A stretch of DNA of 64,000 nt from Methylotenera mobilis JLW8. GTDB lineage: Bacteria; Pseudomonadota; Gammaproteobacteria; Burkholderiales; Methylophilaceae. The position numbers and the translations under genes were made by a program. This document shows positions 28,703-35,357 of the stretch, piece after piece. Below the pieces are notes generated by a model that saw nothing but the letters and a program-made list of their open reading frames with translations, searched no databases and had not been told where the DNA came from. Numbering within the stretch: the first letter of the stretch is position 1; every line of letters begins with the position of its first letter. Location of the stretch: the NCBI RefSeq assembly GCF_000023705.1, contig NC_012968.1, forward strand, positions 1,488,001 to 1,552,000, in the 5' to 3' direction.

Positions 28703-29154
28703 ATCAAAGAATTGGTAAGCGTTGCTCTTTGGTTGTATGTGGGTTCACCGCCACAAACAATACTCTGCGCAGAGTAGAGCAACGCAAACCCCACGAAGCT
28801 TGCTACTTCGTGGCAGGTGGTCAAGAGGGGCAAGCCGTTATCGGACGTAAACCGAGAAAAGACCTCGTAACCACCAACCAACACTCCCTTAATGGCGAGT
28901 GCTGGGCGCTCGGCGCTCGCTCTTTCAAAGGTACATCCAATGATAGAGTTTGCGTTTTCGGTGAAAATCAGCACAAAGCAACTAATCAAGCTTTGCAAAG
29001 TTTTGGTTCAGTTGTTAGTACTGTTGCTACTCACCTAACTATAGTGTGGCGGGGTTTATTCCTCGCCCCATCTGTAGTTTTATTTAAGGTTGCTATGCAC
29101 AACCCATCAATCAACATGGACTGGCTAAAGCCAGCCAGTTATTTCAAACGTTAG
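28687..29154 (+). CDS. Cassette B: doubtful open frame, cassette possibly non-coding
   Basis: Cassette B (28697-29149) holds only one long plus-strand frame, 155 codons. Its ATG at 28687 lies inside attC site 1 and its stop lies at the end of attC site 2, so its last 20 residues are translated attC. A GTG at 28699, inside the cassette core, is another possible start. The product has no signal peptide, membrane helix or motif I know, and no ribosome-binding site is evident. A minus-strand frame (28690-28998) is also open. The cassette may instead carry a promoter or an RNA. Low confidence as a gene. Confidence 0.3.
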   Translation: MSYVVHQRIGKRCSLVVCGFTATNNTLRRVEQRKPHEACYFVAGGQEGQAVIGRKPRKDLVTTNQHSLNGECWALGARSFKGTSNDRVCVFGENQHKATNQALQSFGSVVSTVATHLTIVWRGLFLAPSVVLFKVAMHNPSINMDWLKPASYFKR

Positions 29155-29156
29155 AG
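29097..29156 (+). repeat. attC site 2 (end of cassette B)
   Basis: R'' is GCACAAC (29097-29103), matching the TTGTGC start of cassette B. R' is GTTAGAG (29150-29156), whose last six bases belong to cassette C. The inner stem is GACTGGC, TAAA, GCCAGCC. Confidence 0.92.
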
Positions 29157-29158
29157 CC

Positions 29159-29629
29159 ATGGAACAATTGCTAACTATTATGAAAGATTACACTGCAATA
29201 GTTGTTGCCTGTGTTGCAGCATCTGTATCTATTGTGAGCTTAGTGTGGAGCACTCGTCTTAATGAAGGGCGTGACCGACGGAAAGTCCTCTGGGAAAGAG
29301 AACTTAATCGCTTTTCAGAGCTTGAAGATACTGCAGGTAGACTTGTTGAAGATTTACTTTCTTTCAACATTCGTACAGAACAAGAGCGCTCAGAGGCTCT
29401 TGAAAAACTCCATGTGTTGCGTGGAGCAACTGGGCGCTTTCTTCGCTATCCAAAAATTGCGGCTGCTCTTCGAGAAATAAACCACTCAGCGGGTTGGTAC
29501 ATAGCTAAAGATATGAAACATGAAACTAAAACTGAATTTGAGGAAGCAAGAAATGATGTTTCTTCTAGCTTCAGCAAGCTTATTGTCGCTATTGATGAAA
29601 CACTCAAAAATGCGTCTAATAGGCTCTAA
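29159..29629 (+). CDS. Cassette C: single-helix, coiled-coil protein of unknown function
   Basis: A 156-residue protein. One N-terminal membrane helix (about 10-30, AIVVACVAASVSIVSLVW) is followed by a charged, helical cytoplasmic part likely to form coiled coils (EGRDRRKVLWERELNRFSELED onward). Proteins of this outline are common as cassette hypotheticals; I do not know a function. The ATG comes only three bases after the attC core, with GAG as the nearest purine stretch. The TAA stop lies inside the R'' box of attC site 3, so the cassette is packed to the last base. Confidence 0.65.
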   Translation: MEQLLTIMKDYTAIVVACVAASVSIVSLVWSTRLNEGRDRRKVLWERELNRFSELEDTAGRLVEDLLSFNIRTEQERSEALEKLHVLRGATGRFLRYPKIAAALREINHSAGWYIAKDMKHETKTEFEEARNDVSSSFSKLIVAIDETLKNASNRL

Positions 29630-29681
29630 CCCATCATTCAAGCGGGACGCCTAACGGCGCCCCTTAATTCAAACGTTGGGC
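29624..29681 (+). repeat. attC site 3 (end of cassette C)
   Basis: R'' is CTCTAAC (29624-29630), complementary to the TTAGAG start of cassette C. R' is GTTGGGC (29675-29681), leading into cassette D. The inner stem is GGGACGCC, TAAC, GGCGCCCC. The core is almost identical to attC site 5. Confidence 0.93.
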
Positions 29682-29695
29682 ATTACAAATAAATC

Positions 29696-30151
29696 ATGAG
29701 TGAACTAAACAGCTCTCAATTCATAATTGCCGAAATCAATAAATTTTTTGCAGTATTGGCAAAAATTCATGCAGTAACTTATATACTTGTTATCGGTTCA
29801 CTAACAGCAGCTCTTTATACATATATAGCAGACCCTCAGATCCATAAAATTTGGCTCAAAAAAATAGGTTACGCAGGAGTTTTTACACTAATTGCTTATT
29901 ATCCTATTACCAGATGTTTTTATGAAAAATATGAGTTGGGGCGTAAATATTTACCTACAACTAATTCTGGGTGGGTAGTCAAGGATACTTATTTCCTTAC
30001 AAAGATTAACAGCAACATAACACGCTCTAAAAAATTTTTAGGTTACATATACGTTGTAATCAAAATTGCACATGCTAGTTTTATTGGCTTCTTATTGTTT
30101 TTAATAGCATTGCTATGGGTAAAGAAAGCCTTAGGGTTTGTAGCATGGTAA
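29696..30151 (+). CDS. Cassette D: multi-pass membrane protein of unknown function
   Basis: A 151-residue protein with three or four hydrophobic segments: about 22-45 (AVTYILVIGSLTAALYTYIA), 54-72, and a long one at 110-145 (ending FIGFLLFLIALLWVKKALGF). No known domain is recognised. The ATG at 29696 has no clear ribosome-binding site and is 14 bases inside the cassette. Base composition is more AT-rich than the neighbouring chromosomal genes, as expected for an acquired cassette. Confidence 0.6.
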   Translation: MSELNSSQFIIAEINKFFAVLAKIHAVTYILVIGSLTAALYTYIADPQIHKIWLKKIGYAGVFTLIAYYPITRCFYEKYELGRKYLPTTNSGWVVKDTYFLTKINSNITRSKKFLGYIYVVIKIAHASFIGFLLFLIALLWVKKALGFVAW

Positions 30152-30176
30152 TAAAAGGGCCGTATTTACAATCCAT

Positions 30177-30236
30177 GCCCAACCCATCCATCAAGCGGGA
30201 CACGCTAAAGCATGCCCCTTATGTCAAACGTTAGGA
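30177..30236 (+). repeat. attC site 4 (end of cassette D)
   Basis: R'' is GCCCAAC (30177-30183), complementary to the TTGGGC start of cassette D. R' is GTTAGGA (30230-30236), which ends in A instead of the usual pyrimidine, but cassette E carries the matching TCCTAAC in its own attC. Confidence 0.9.
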
Positions 30237-30242
30237 ATCGAC

Positions 30243-30494
30243 TTGGGTACTGCTTTAGTTATTTACATTTTCGTGAGCGGAATATTAGGATTACCAAGGT
30301 CACTGATATCAATTCCAGTTTTTGGTTTTGGTTACTTAATTACTGGCGGTGCAGGCGGCTCATCAGGAGCTATGAGTGAACTCATATTATGGGTAACATT
30401 ATTGTCAGTCGCTGGAGTAAATACATATGGCATGTCAGTTAATTTTGGTTCAAAGCTTCCTCCATCCGAGAAAAGTAATGAAAAAGATTCCTAA
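30243..30494 (+). CDS. Cassette E: small membrane protein of unknown function
   Basis: An 83-residue protein with two hydrophobic segments (about 3-30 and 45-63) and a charged C-terminal tail (KLPPSEKSNEKDS). No family recognised. The start is read as TTG at 30243: an AGGA lies six bases upstream, and that AGGA is part of the attC core GTTAGGA, so recombination itself supplies the ribosome-binding site. A GTG ten codons later is an alternative. The TAA stop is inside the R'' box of attC site 5. Confidence 0.5.
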   Translation: MGTALVIYIFVSGILGLPRSLISIPVFGFGYLITGGAGGSSGAMSELILWVTLLSVAGVNTYGMSVNFGSKLPPSEKSNEKDS

Positions 30495-30546
30495 CCCATC
30501 ATTCAAGCGGGACGCCTAACGGCGCCCCTTAATTCAAACGTTAGCG
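30489..30546 (+). repeat. attC site 5 (end of cassette E)
   Basis: R'' is TCCTAAC (30489-30495), complementary to the TTAGGA start of cassette E. R' is GTTAGCG (30540-30546), leading into cassette F. The inner stem is GGGACGCC, TAAC, GGCGCCCC. Confidence 0.93.
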
Positions 30547-30554
30547 ACATATCT

Positions 30555-31028
30555 ATGAATAGCGATTCACCAAAAACTGCAGAAATCATTGCCCCTCCCC
30601 CGTTTCTATATCTCACTACCCTTTTTATTGGGTTCGTTTTTCAAGTTTTTTTGCCTCAGCCAATTCTCTCATCAACTCTTGTCTGCCGAGAGGTCGGAGT
30701 GCTTCTGTTTGTCTTAAGCAGTTTTTTAGCTCGCTGGTCGTTTATTACAATGCGTAAGATTGGGACATCTGGCAATCCTCGCGAAACTTCAACAGCACTA
30801 GCGATTAACGGGCCATTCCGCATATCTCGGAATCCAATTTATTTGGCAATGACAGGAATGTATCTAGGAATATCATTTTTCACCAACTCTTTATGGTCTT
30901 TGGTGTTGTTGGTGCCACTCCTCTCTGTCATGCATTGGGGCGTTATTTTTAGAGAAGAACGTTATTTGGCAAAACAGTTTGGTCAAGCGTACCTAGAGTA
31001 CAAATCTATGGTTCCGAGATGGCTATAA
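30555..31028 (+). CDS. Cassette F: isoprenylcysteine carboxyl methyltransferase-like membrane protein
   Basis: A 157-residue protein with four hydrophobic segments and the C-terminal signature of the ICMT/PEMT membrane methyltransferase families: NGPFRISRNPIYLAMTGMYLG followed by REERYLAKQFGQAYLEYKSMVPRW. These enzymes methylate lipids or cysteine groups from S-adenosylmethionine; bacterial substrates are mostly unknown. It is the only cassette product assignable to a family. The ATG at 30555 is nine bases inside the cassette. The attC that follows has lost its R' box, so this cassette should no longer be excisable on its right side. Confidence 0.82.
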   Translation: MNSDSPKTAEIIAPPPFLYLTTLFIGFVFQVFLPQPILSSTLVCREVGVLLFVLSSFLARWSFITMRKIGTSGNPRETSTALAINGPFRISRNPIYLAMTGMYLGISFFTNSLWSLVLLVPLLSVMHWGVIFREERYLAKQFGQAYLEYKSMVPRWL

Positions 31029-31032
31029 TTTT

Positions 31033-31081
31033 CGCTAACCCATTATCCAAGCGGGGCAGCCTAAAGGCTGCCCCTTGTATC
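31033..31081 (+). repeat. Truncated attC site 6 (right edge of the array)
   Basis: R'' is CGCTAAC (31033-31039), complementary to the TTAGCG start of cassette F, and the inner stem GGGGCAGCC, TAAA, GGCTGCCCC is intact. After CCCTTGTATC the expected AAACGTT is missing and the sequence turns into CTTACCAACAACTC. Without R' the cleavage point is gone. Confidence 0.85.
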
Positions 31082-31085
31082 TTAC

Positions 31086-31226
31086 CAACAACTCAGAGAT
31101 GGACTTTTAGAATCAATTCAAGAAGAAAACCTGAATGCATTTAAGATGAAGTATGAAACACTTGCAACCACAGACCGCGCTGAGCTAATACGCGGCAAGC
31201 AAGATACAGGCACGCCTGAACCATGA
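31086..31226 (+). pseudogene. 3' remnant of an unknown gene fused to the array end
   Basis: An open frame begins inside the truncated attC and continues for about 46 codons (QQLRDGLLESIQEENLN... ending KQDTGTPEP) to a TGA at 31224-31226. It has no start codon or ribosome-binding site of its own. The reading frame looks coding (helical, charged), and its stop overlaps the next ATG as ATGA, which is typical for a real gene pair. I read it as the tail of a gene whose front was removed when the array's right end was formed. The family is not recognised. Confidence 0.5.
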
Positions 31227-31429
31227 AAAAAAGTATTATATTGTTAGCCGCTGGAGTATTGGTATCGCTCACCGCACTAGCTGCACCCGCAGCTTGGTAC
31301 AAGTGGAAAAGCAGGTTAAATAGTGAAGTGTGGTGTACGCAAATCAGCCCCGGTGATGGCTGGGTACTAACCAGTGGGCCATACAAAGACGCGCACTGTA
31401 AGATCGAAGGACGCCCCGGTAAGCAATAA
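31223..31429 (+). CDS. Small exported protein of unknown function
   Basis: A 68-residue protein with an N-terminal signal peptide (KKSIILLAAGVLVSLTALAAPA) and a short mature part with two cysteines (VWCTQISPGDGW and DAHCKIEG), which could form a disulfide. No known family is recognised. Its ATG overlaps the stop of the truncated upstream frame by four bases, so it was once the second gene of an operon and may now lack its promoter and coupled translation. Confidence 0.6.
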   Translation: MKKSIILLAAGVLVSLTALAAPAAWYKWKSRLNSEVWCTQISPGDGWVLTSGPYKDAHCKIEGRPGKQ

Positions 31430-31549
31430 CTAGAGGCGCAGAACACATTTAGCTCGCATAGCCACAACTTTAAGGGCTAGCCTCAAAGCCACGGCCATGG
31501 AGGGAATCAGCTCAGCTTACGTGATATGCGAACTGCCGCGGTGATGGAA

Positions 31550-32032
31550 CTACTCTGCCATGCGCCACCAAAATATTAGTTTGGAGTGTTTCTTTTTGCT
31601 GACGCTAACTAATTGCGTTTTAACCACGCCGTTATACTCAGCACTTACTTGATATTTGCCTTGCGGTAGATTTGCTAAAAAATAAGGGCCTTGCGTATCA
31701 ATATCCAGCACGGTATTTTTGCTGCTATCAATAATCTGTAGCTTCACCTCGGATAAATACTCTTCTAAGGCGCCAGATTTTTCCACAAAGACGATTTCTA
31801 GTGCGTAATTCTTTGCGTTACCGCGCATGGCAACAGACTCGGCCTTGCCGATACCACCCGTGAGGTAAGTAACATCACCTTCAGTAACAGGGGTCACCGC
31901 ACTCATATCAGGCTCTGCGGCGTCTTCAGGAATCATTTCTTCCGGCACGGTCGTGTAAGCATATGTAGTCGTAGCGGTTAATATGCTTACCAGCACAGCG
32001 GCAGCAATCAGAATATGCTTTAAATAGCTCAT
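31550..32032 (-). CDS. Exported protein with carboxypeptidase-regulatory-like (beta-sandwich) domain
   Basis: About 160 residues. A signal peptide (YLKHILIAAAVLVSILTATTTYA) precedes a mature part whose C-terminal half (about 90-150) reads like a carboxypeptidase-regulatory-like or transthyretin-like fold: LQIIDSSKNTVLDIDTQGPYFLANLPQGKYQVSAEYNG. Such domains occur in periplasmic and surface proteins and bind or scaffold. I chose the ATG at 32032 since AAGGAG stands just upstream; an earlier start would add ten residues before the signal peptide. No neighbour suggests a specific function. Confidence 0.7.
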   Translation of the reverse strand: MSYLKHILIAAAVLVSILTATTTYAYTTVPEEMIPEDAAEPDMSAVTPVTEGDVTYLTGGIGKAESVAMRGNAKNYALEIVFVEKSGALEEYLSEVKLQIIDSSKNTVLDIDTQGPYFLANLPQGKYQVSAEYNGVVKTQLVSVSKKKHSKLIFWWRMAE

Positions 32033-32147
32033 TGATGTTCTCCTTATTAATATTAAAAGCAATTAGAGCTTACAACAATTTATATCATAGGCACATGCCT
32101 TTAAGATGACATGTTTGCCGCAACACGATCAATAAGGTCAAACCCAG

Positions 32148-32567
32148 TTAAACGACAGAATATTGAGTCCCAGCCGGGCGAAATATCACTCTTAAATAAT
32201 GCTTACCATAACACTCTACCTCATTAAAAAATAAGGCACACGCTATATGCTCGCCCTGCATATCGACAACATCAAAGTGATATCCAATGTGCGATAAGTA
32301 GCGTAAATTCTGGTTAATCTGGCCACCTTCTGTAATTGCCATCCCTGACAATTGCGGCAGTATCGTAGATACGTGACGCCATCTGAGTTTATCTACCGAG
32401 CATCCAAGCAGCTTTGTAGCATCCTTACTACAACTCCTAATCATACCGTTATCGTAAACAGTCAACTCCGGCAGATTCAACCCAGTGTTCTCATAATCCT
32501 CATGTTTGTTTAAAAGATCACTAGGCATCATGTTTTTCAGCTGATATACATTGGATGATGTATTCAT
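32148..32567 (-). CDS. Small stand-alone PAS-domain protein
   Basis: A 139-residue soluble protein. Residues about 30-130 resemble a PAS fold (LTVYDNGMIRSCSKDATKLLGCSVDKLRWRHV, then HIGYHFDVVDMQGEHIACALFFNEV). No kinase, GGDEF or other output domain is attached, so it may bind a ligand or partner. GGAGA precedes the ATG. The 427-bp structured gene-free stretch lies upstream of it. Moderate certainty for PAS; function unknown. Confidence 0.65.
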   Translation of the reverse strand: MNTSSNVYQLKNMMPSDLLNKHEDYENTGLNLPELTVYDNGMIRSCSKDATKLLGCSVDKLRWRHVSTILPQLSGMAITEGGQINQNLRYLSHIGYHFDVVDMQGEHIACALFFNEVECYGKHYLRVIFRPAGTQYSVV

Positions 32568-32765
32568 TGTATCGTCTCCGTTTGTAGTGCTACCAAGTCA
32601 TTACCTTGCGCCCAAGTCCAAACCCATGAAGCTCCGTCGTGAAACGTGCAATCACGGCAATACGTGCTGCTTATCTGTTTTGTGTGATGTTTTTTCTATA
32701 GATAAAGTTCCATCTATAGATGTTTGAAATGTATATTGAGTATCTAGCTTTGATAATTTGCTGAG

Positions 32766-32819
32766 TAGGGGCGTTATCCTTACTTTAATGGTTTCTTTTA
32801 TAAGCACCATAAGCCCCTA
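32766..32819. repeat. Inverted repeat, possible RNA hairpin 1
   Basis: TAGGGGC-G-TTAT at 32766-32777 pairs with ATAAGCCCCTA at 32809-32819 (11 pairs, one bulge), with a further CTTA/TAAG pairing inside. There is no T tract next to it. Confidence 0.6.
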
Positions 32820-32844
32820 GATTTAAAAGCGTTAAAAAAATCAA

Positions 32845-32894
32845 AGGCACCACTAAATTAAATGTTGCAACCAATCACTTATTTAGTGTTGCCT
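32845..32894. repeat. Inverted repeat, possible RNA hairpin 2
   Basis: AGGCACCACTAAAT (32845-32858) pairs with ATTTAGTGTTGCCT (32881-32894): 13 of 14 positions complementary around a 22-base loop. It lies 25 bp from hairpin 1. Confidence 0.65.
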
Positions 32895-32994
32895 CTGTAC
32901 GTGTGCTAATTTAACCCGATTCAGATATTTGGTACATACGGGTAAACACGTAAGTATTAAGCCTACAAGGTAAGTAAGAGTAAAAACGCTATGG

Positions 32995-33513
32995 TTAATC
33001 ACCTAAATCGTCAATTGCATCAATCACCATACCAGTGCCCACCGCAATTAATAGAATATCTGCAGCCACTCTGACATAGCGATGGCCAGCAGGTGGAACT
33101 CCCAGTTCAACCACGAGCCTTGGCGGCAAATCATAATATACAACGTCTCTAGGCAGAGGAGAACCTACCCTCCACTTCTTGGCCTGCCCTGGCGGCATGC
33201 ACCCGTTGTGCTTTTTAGCTAACCCTGGCGGACAAAATCCTGACCGGCGATTACCATCATAATAGTCATGTACAACAGTGCGCTGCCTATCGCCAAAACG
33301 TAGGCTGACACTCACATTGGTATCACGACCATCATTGTAGCCACGGTCGCGGCGCTCATAGCGATCATCGCCGTAATCTCTATCTTGCTCCTCATAACTT
33401 TGAGATTGCTTTCTTGCAAATGCAGGTTGAGGGTGAAGTACAGCAACAGAAAGGACGACGCCCAGTAATAAAATATTAAGGGCATCACTTAGTTTTAAAA
33501 CAGACACTTTCAT
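32995..33513 (-). CDS. RcnB/CigR-like periplasmic protein
   Basis: About 172 residues. A signal peptide (to about residue 35, ending PQPAFA) is followed by an Arg/Asp/Tyr-rich low-complexity part (DRDYGDDRYERRDRGYNDG), the paired CPPGLAKKHNGCMPPGQAKKW motif, and a C-terminal RYVRVAADILLIAVGTGMVIDAID segment. This layout is that of RcnB/CigR-family periplasmic proteins, some of which affect metal homeostasis. The ATG at 33513 lies six bases after GGAGG; a GTG one codon earlier is too close. Function here is unknown. Confidence 0.75.
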   Translation of the reverse strand: MKVSVLKLSDALNILLLGVVLSVAVLHPQPAFARKQSQSYEEQDRDYGDDRYERRDRGYNDGRDTNVSVSLRFGDRQRTVVHDYYDGNRRSGFCPPGLAKKHNGCMPPGQAKKWRVGSPLPRDVVYYDLPPRLVVELGVPPAGHRYVRVAADILLIAVGTGMVIDAIDDLGD

Positions 33514-33701
33514 CACAAACCTCCTATCTCTCTTATCGTATCTATCTGCACTACAACTTAGACTATCATCTAGACACTTAAAACATACCCTCTAGAGGGA
33601 TAAGGCACATCGAGATGACACAATCAGCATGCTCTAAAATACTGACTTGTCGCCAATATTTCAGAACACGCCAAATAGTGACACAGCACAGCTAAAAATA
33701 A

Positions 33702-33944
33702 TTATTCAGCTGCTGCCGCAGGTGCGGCTGGCGCTGCAGGTACGGCTGGGGGTGCCTTGCCGCCTTGTAGCGCCTCAATTTTTTGATTCACCAACAAAAG
33801 CTCCGTTTGCGTCATGTACAGCAGTTCACTATTTCGCTTAACGCCGACAATCGCCACCACTAATGCCAATAACGCTATCACAAAAGCTGCAGCAATCCAG
33901 GTGCCTTGTCTTCCTGGTTCAATCATATTGTCCATATTAGCCAT
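33702..33944 (-). CDS. Small single-pass membrane protein downstream of the Tad genes
   Basis: 80 residues: a short polar N-terminus, one membrane helix (about 15-35, WIAAAFVIALLALVVAIVGV), a heptad-like stretch (SELLYMTQTELLLVNQKIEAL) and an Ala/Pro tail. Not a known family. GGAG precedes the ATG. It follows the TPR lipoprotein gene by 93 bp on the same strand and could be the last gene of the Tad operon, but that link is only positional. Confidence 0.6.
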   Translation of the reverse strand: MANMDNMIEPGRQGTWIAAAFVIALLALVVAIVGVKRNSELLYMTQTELLLVNQKIEALQGGKAPPAVPAAPAAPAAAAE

Positions 33945-34037
33945 GTTTCACTCCCTTAAGTTATCAAGTTAAACAACATAACACCTGCCCTGCACTACAC
34001 AACCAACTACTACAGCAACATTGATATCACACGCCCG

Positions 34038-35258
34038 TTAAGTTTTAGGCTTGTTCAATGTTAAAGCCAACTGAGTTTTATCTTGTTTAGTGCCAAAATA
34101 TGCAACATGTGTACGCATATCATTACCTAGCACTACTCTCACGCCAACATCCGCACGTAGATCATTACGCTGAACTAAGTCTGGAGAGTCAGGTAAGCTA
34201 TCTTTCAAAACTTTAGCTTCATCATGGTGCCCATCTCGATACTGAATTTGTGATCTTTTCACGTTAAACGGTTTTTGGTTAGTTAACCTTGTCACTTGGT
34301 AGCCTTGCCCTAATAAGAATTTACCTACTTGGCCAGCCATCCCTGTCACACCATTACCATTAGAAACCTCTACGTGTGCTTGTTTCCAATTTACCACCAC
34401 AGCTTCCTCAGCTTGTTGCATAGGCATCGCGCTCAATTGTTGTGACTGTAGCTCAAACACATTGGGCGCCACCTGCACTAAGGTAACACTGCTATCTACT
34501 ACTGGCACTGCTCCAGGTAGTGGTGCTGACCGGACAACCCCTTGGTTTTTAGGAAGCACAAGCTCTTGTACATCAGCCTGAGGTGCGATCACTTTGGGCG
34601 TGCTCACTTTTGCAGTAAAAATCTCAGAAACATTGGTGGGTTTTGCCTCGCTTTGGTCGGCGGCATGTTCTTGTGCTAATGCATTTTGTACAGGAGCCTC
34701 AGCATCAGCAGCTTTAGCTTCTACACTGATTGCCTGAGTAAAGGCCTGAACAGACTCACCCTGACTACCTGATTTAGCATAGGCCATGCCTAAATTATTA
34801 AGTGCACGGAGATTAGTTGGGTCCAGCGTAGTGGCTTGTTTTAGTGTAGCAACCGCTTCGGCGTATTGTCCCTGTAAGTAATAGGCATAGCCCATATTGC
34901 TATATAAATGCGCGGCGGCTGGTGCATAATTGAGTGCTGACTTAAATGCCTCGATGGCCTTTTGGTACTTACCATGTTTTGCATAAATCACACCTAATCC
35001 GTTGTAAGCCTCAACAAAGCTTGCATCAGCATAAATGGACTTCTGATAAGCCTCTATCGCCAGTTCATCACGTCGCTGCCCCTGGTAATATCGGCCTAGC
35101 TTGTACATCGCATTTGCACTGGCTTGCGCGTTGCTTGTTTTAACATTAGGGCTAATCGCCCAAGATGGTGCCTCACTTACCTGCTGGTTAGACGCACATG
35201 CACTGAGTATTGCAACACAGCATGCCATAGGTAAGATTTTGCGTTTGCTTTTCATCAT
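34038..35258 (-). CDS. TadD-position lipoprotein with TPR repeats and LytR_C-like domain
   Basis: 406 residues. A lipoprotein signal (lipobox LSAC, Cys at about 21) is followed by four TPR units at about 48-185 (ANAMYKLGRYYQGQ, VEAYNGLGVIYAKHGKYQKAIEAF, HLYSNMGYAYYLQGQYAEAV, LRALNNLGMAYAKSG), a low-complexity linker, and a C-terminal LytR_C-like domain (VEVSNGNGVTGMAGQVGKFLLGQGYQVTRL) at about 305-390. It sits where tadD stands in other Tad loci and probably helps assemble or localise the outer-membrane part. Two ATG codons follow GGAGG; the second (35255) has the better spacing. Confidence 0.82.
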   Translation of the reverse strand: MMKSKRKILPMACCVAILSACASNQQVSEAPSWAISPNVKTSNAQASANAMYKLGRYYQGQRRDELAIEAYQKSIYADASFVEAYNGLGVIYAKHGKYQKAIEAFKSALNYAPAAAHLYSNMGYAYYLQGQYAEAVATLKQATTLDPTNLRALNNLGMAYAKSGSQGESVQAFTQAISVEAKAADAEAPVQNALAQEHAADQSEAKPTNVSEIFTAKVSTPKVIAPQADVQELVLPKNQGVVRSAPLPGAVPVVDSSVTLVQVAPNVFELQSQQLSAMPMQQAEEAVVVNWKQAHVEVSNGNGVTGMAGQVGKFLLGQGYQVTRLTNQKPFNVKRSQIQYRDGHHDEAKVLKDSLPDSPDLVQRNDLRADVGVRVVLGNDMRTHVAYFGTKQDKTQLALTLNKPKT

Positions 35259-35357
35259 TCACCTCCAACCGCTACTTAAGCTAAAACTTCAATGAATAAC
35301 TTAACTGACTATAATTAACCTAACTTATCCTACTTATAGGTTGATCGTCTGATCAAC

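Larger units (their letters stand above)
28117..31081 (+). mobile_element. Integron gene-cassette array without an integrase (CALIN-type)
   Basis: Six cassettes (A to F) lie head to tail on the plus strand, separated by five intact attC sites of 58-60 bp, plus a sixth cut short at the right end. The attC sites share the outline R''-CC(A/C)TC-ATTCAAG-stem-TAA(A/C)-stem-CCCTTA-TCAAAC-GTT, as in sedentary chromosomal arrays. The boundary rule holds for all six: the first bases of a cassette match the reverse complement of its own R'' box. No tyrosine recombinase is encoded in the window, and only 235 bp separate the array from acs. Mobility would need an integrase in trans. Confidence 0.9.
32568..32994. 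other. Gene-free, repeat-structured stretch
   Basis: 427 bp with no plausible coding frame. It contains two TCTATAGA palindromes (32695-32702 and 32713-32720, 18 bp apart) about 130 bp upstream of the PAS gene, and two hairpins listed separately. It may hold promoters for the PAS gene and a non-coding RNA; nothing shows this directly. Confidence 0.6.
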
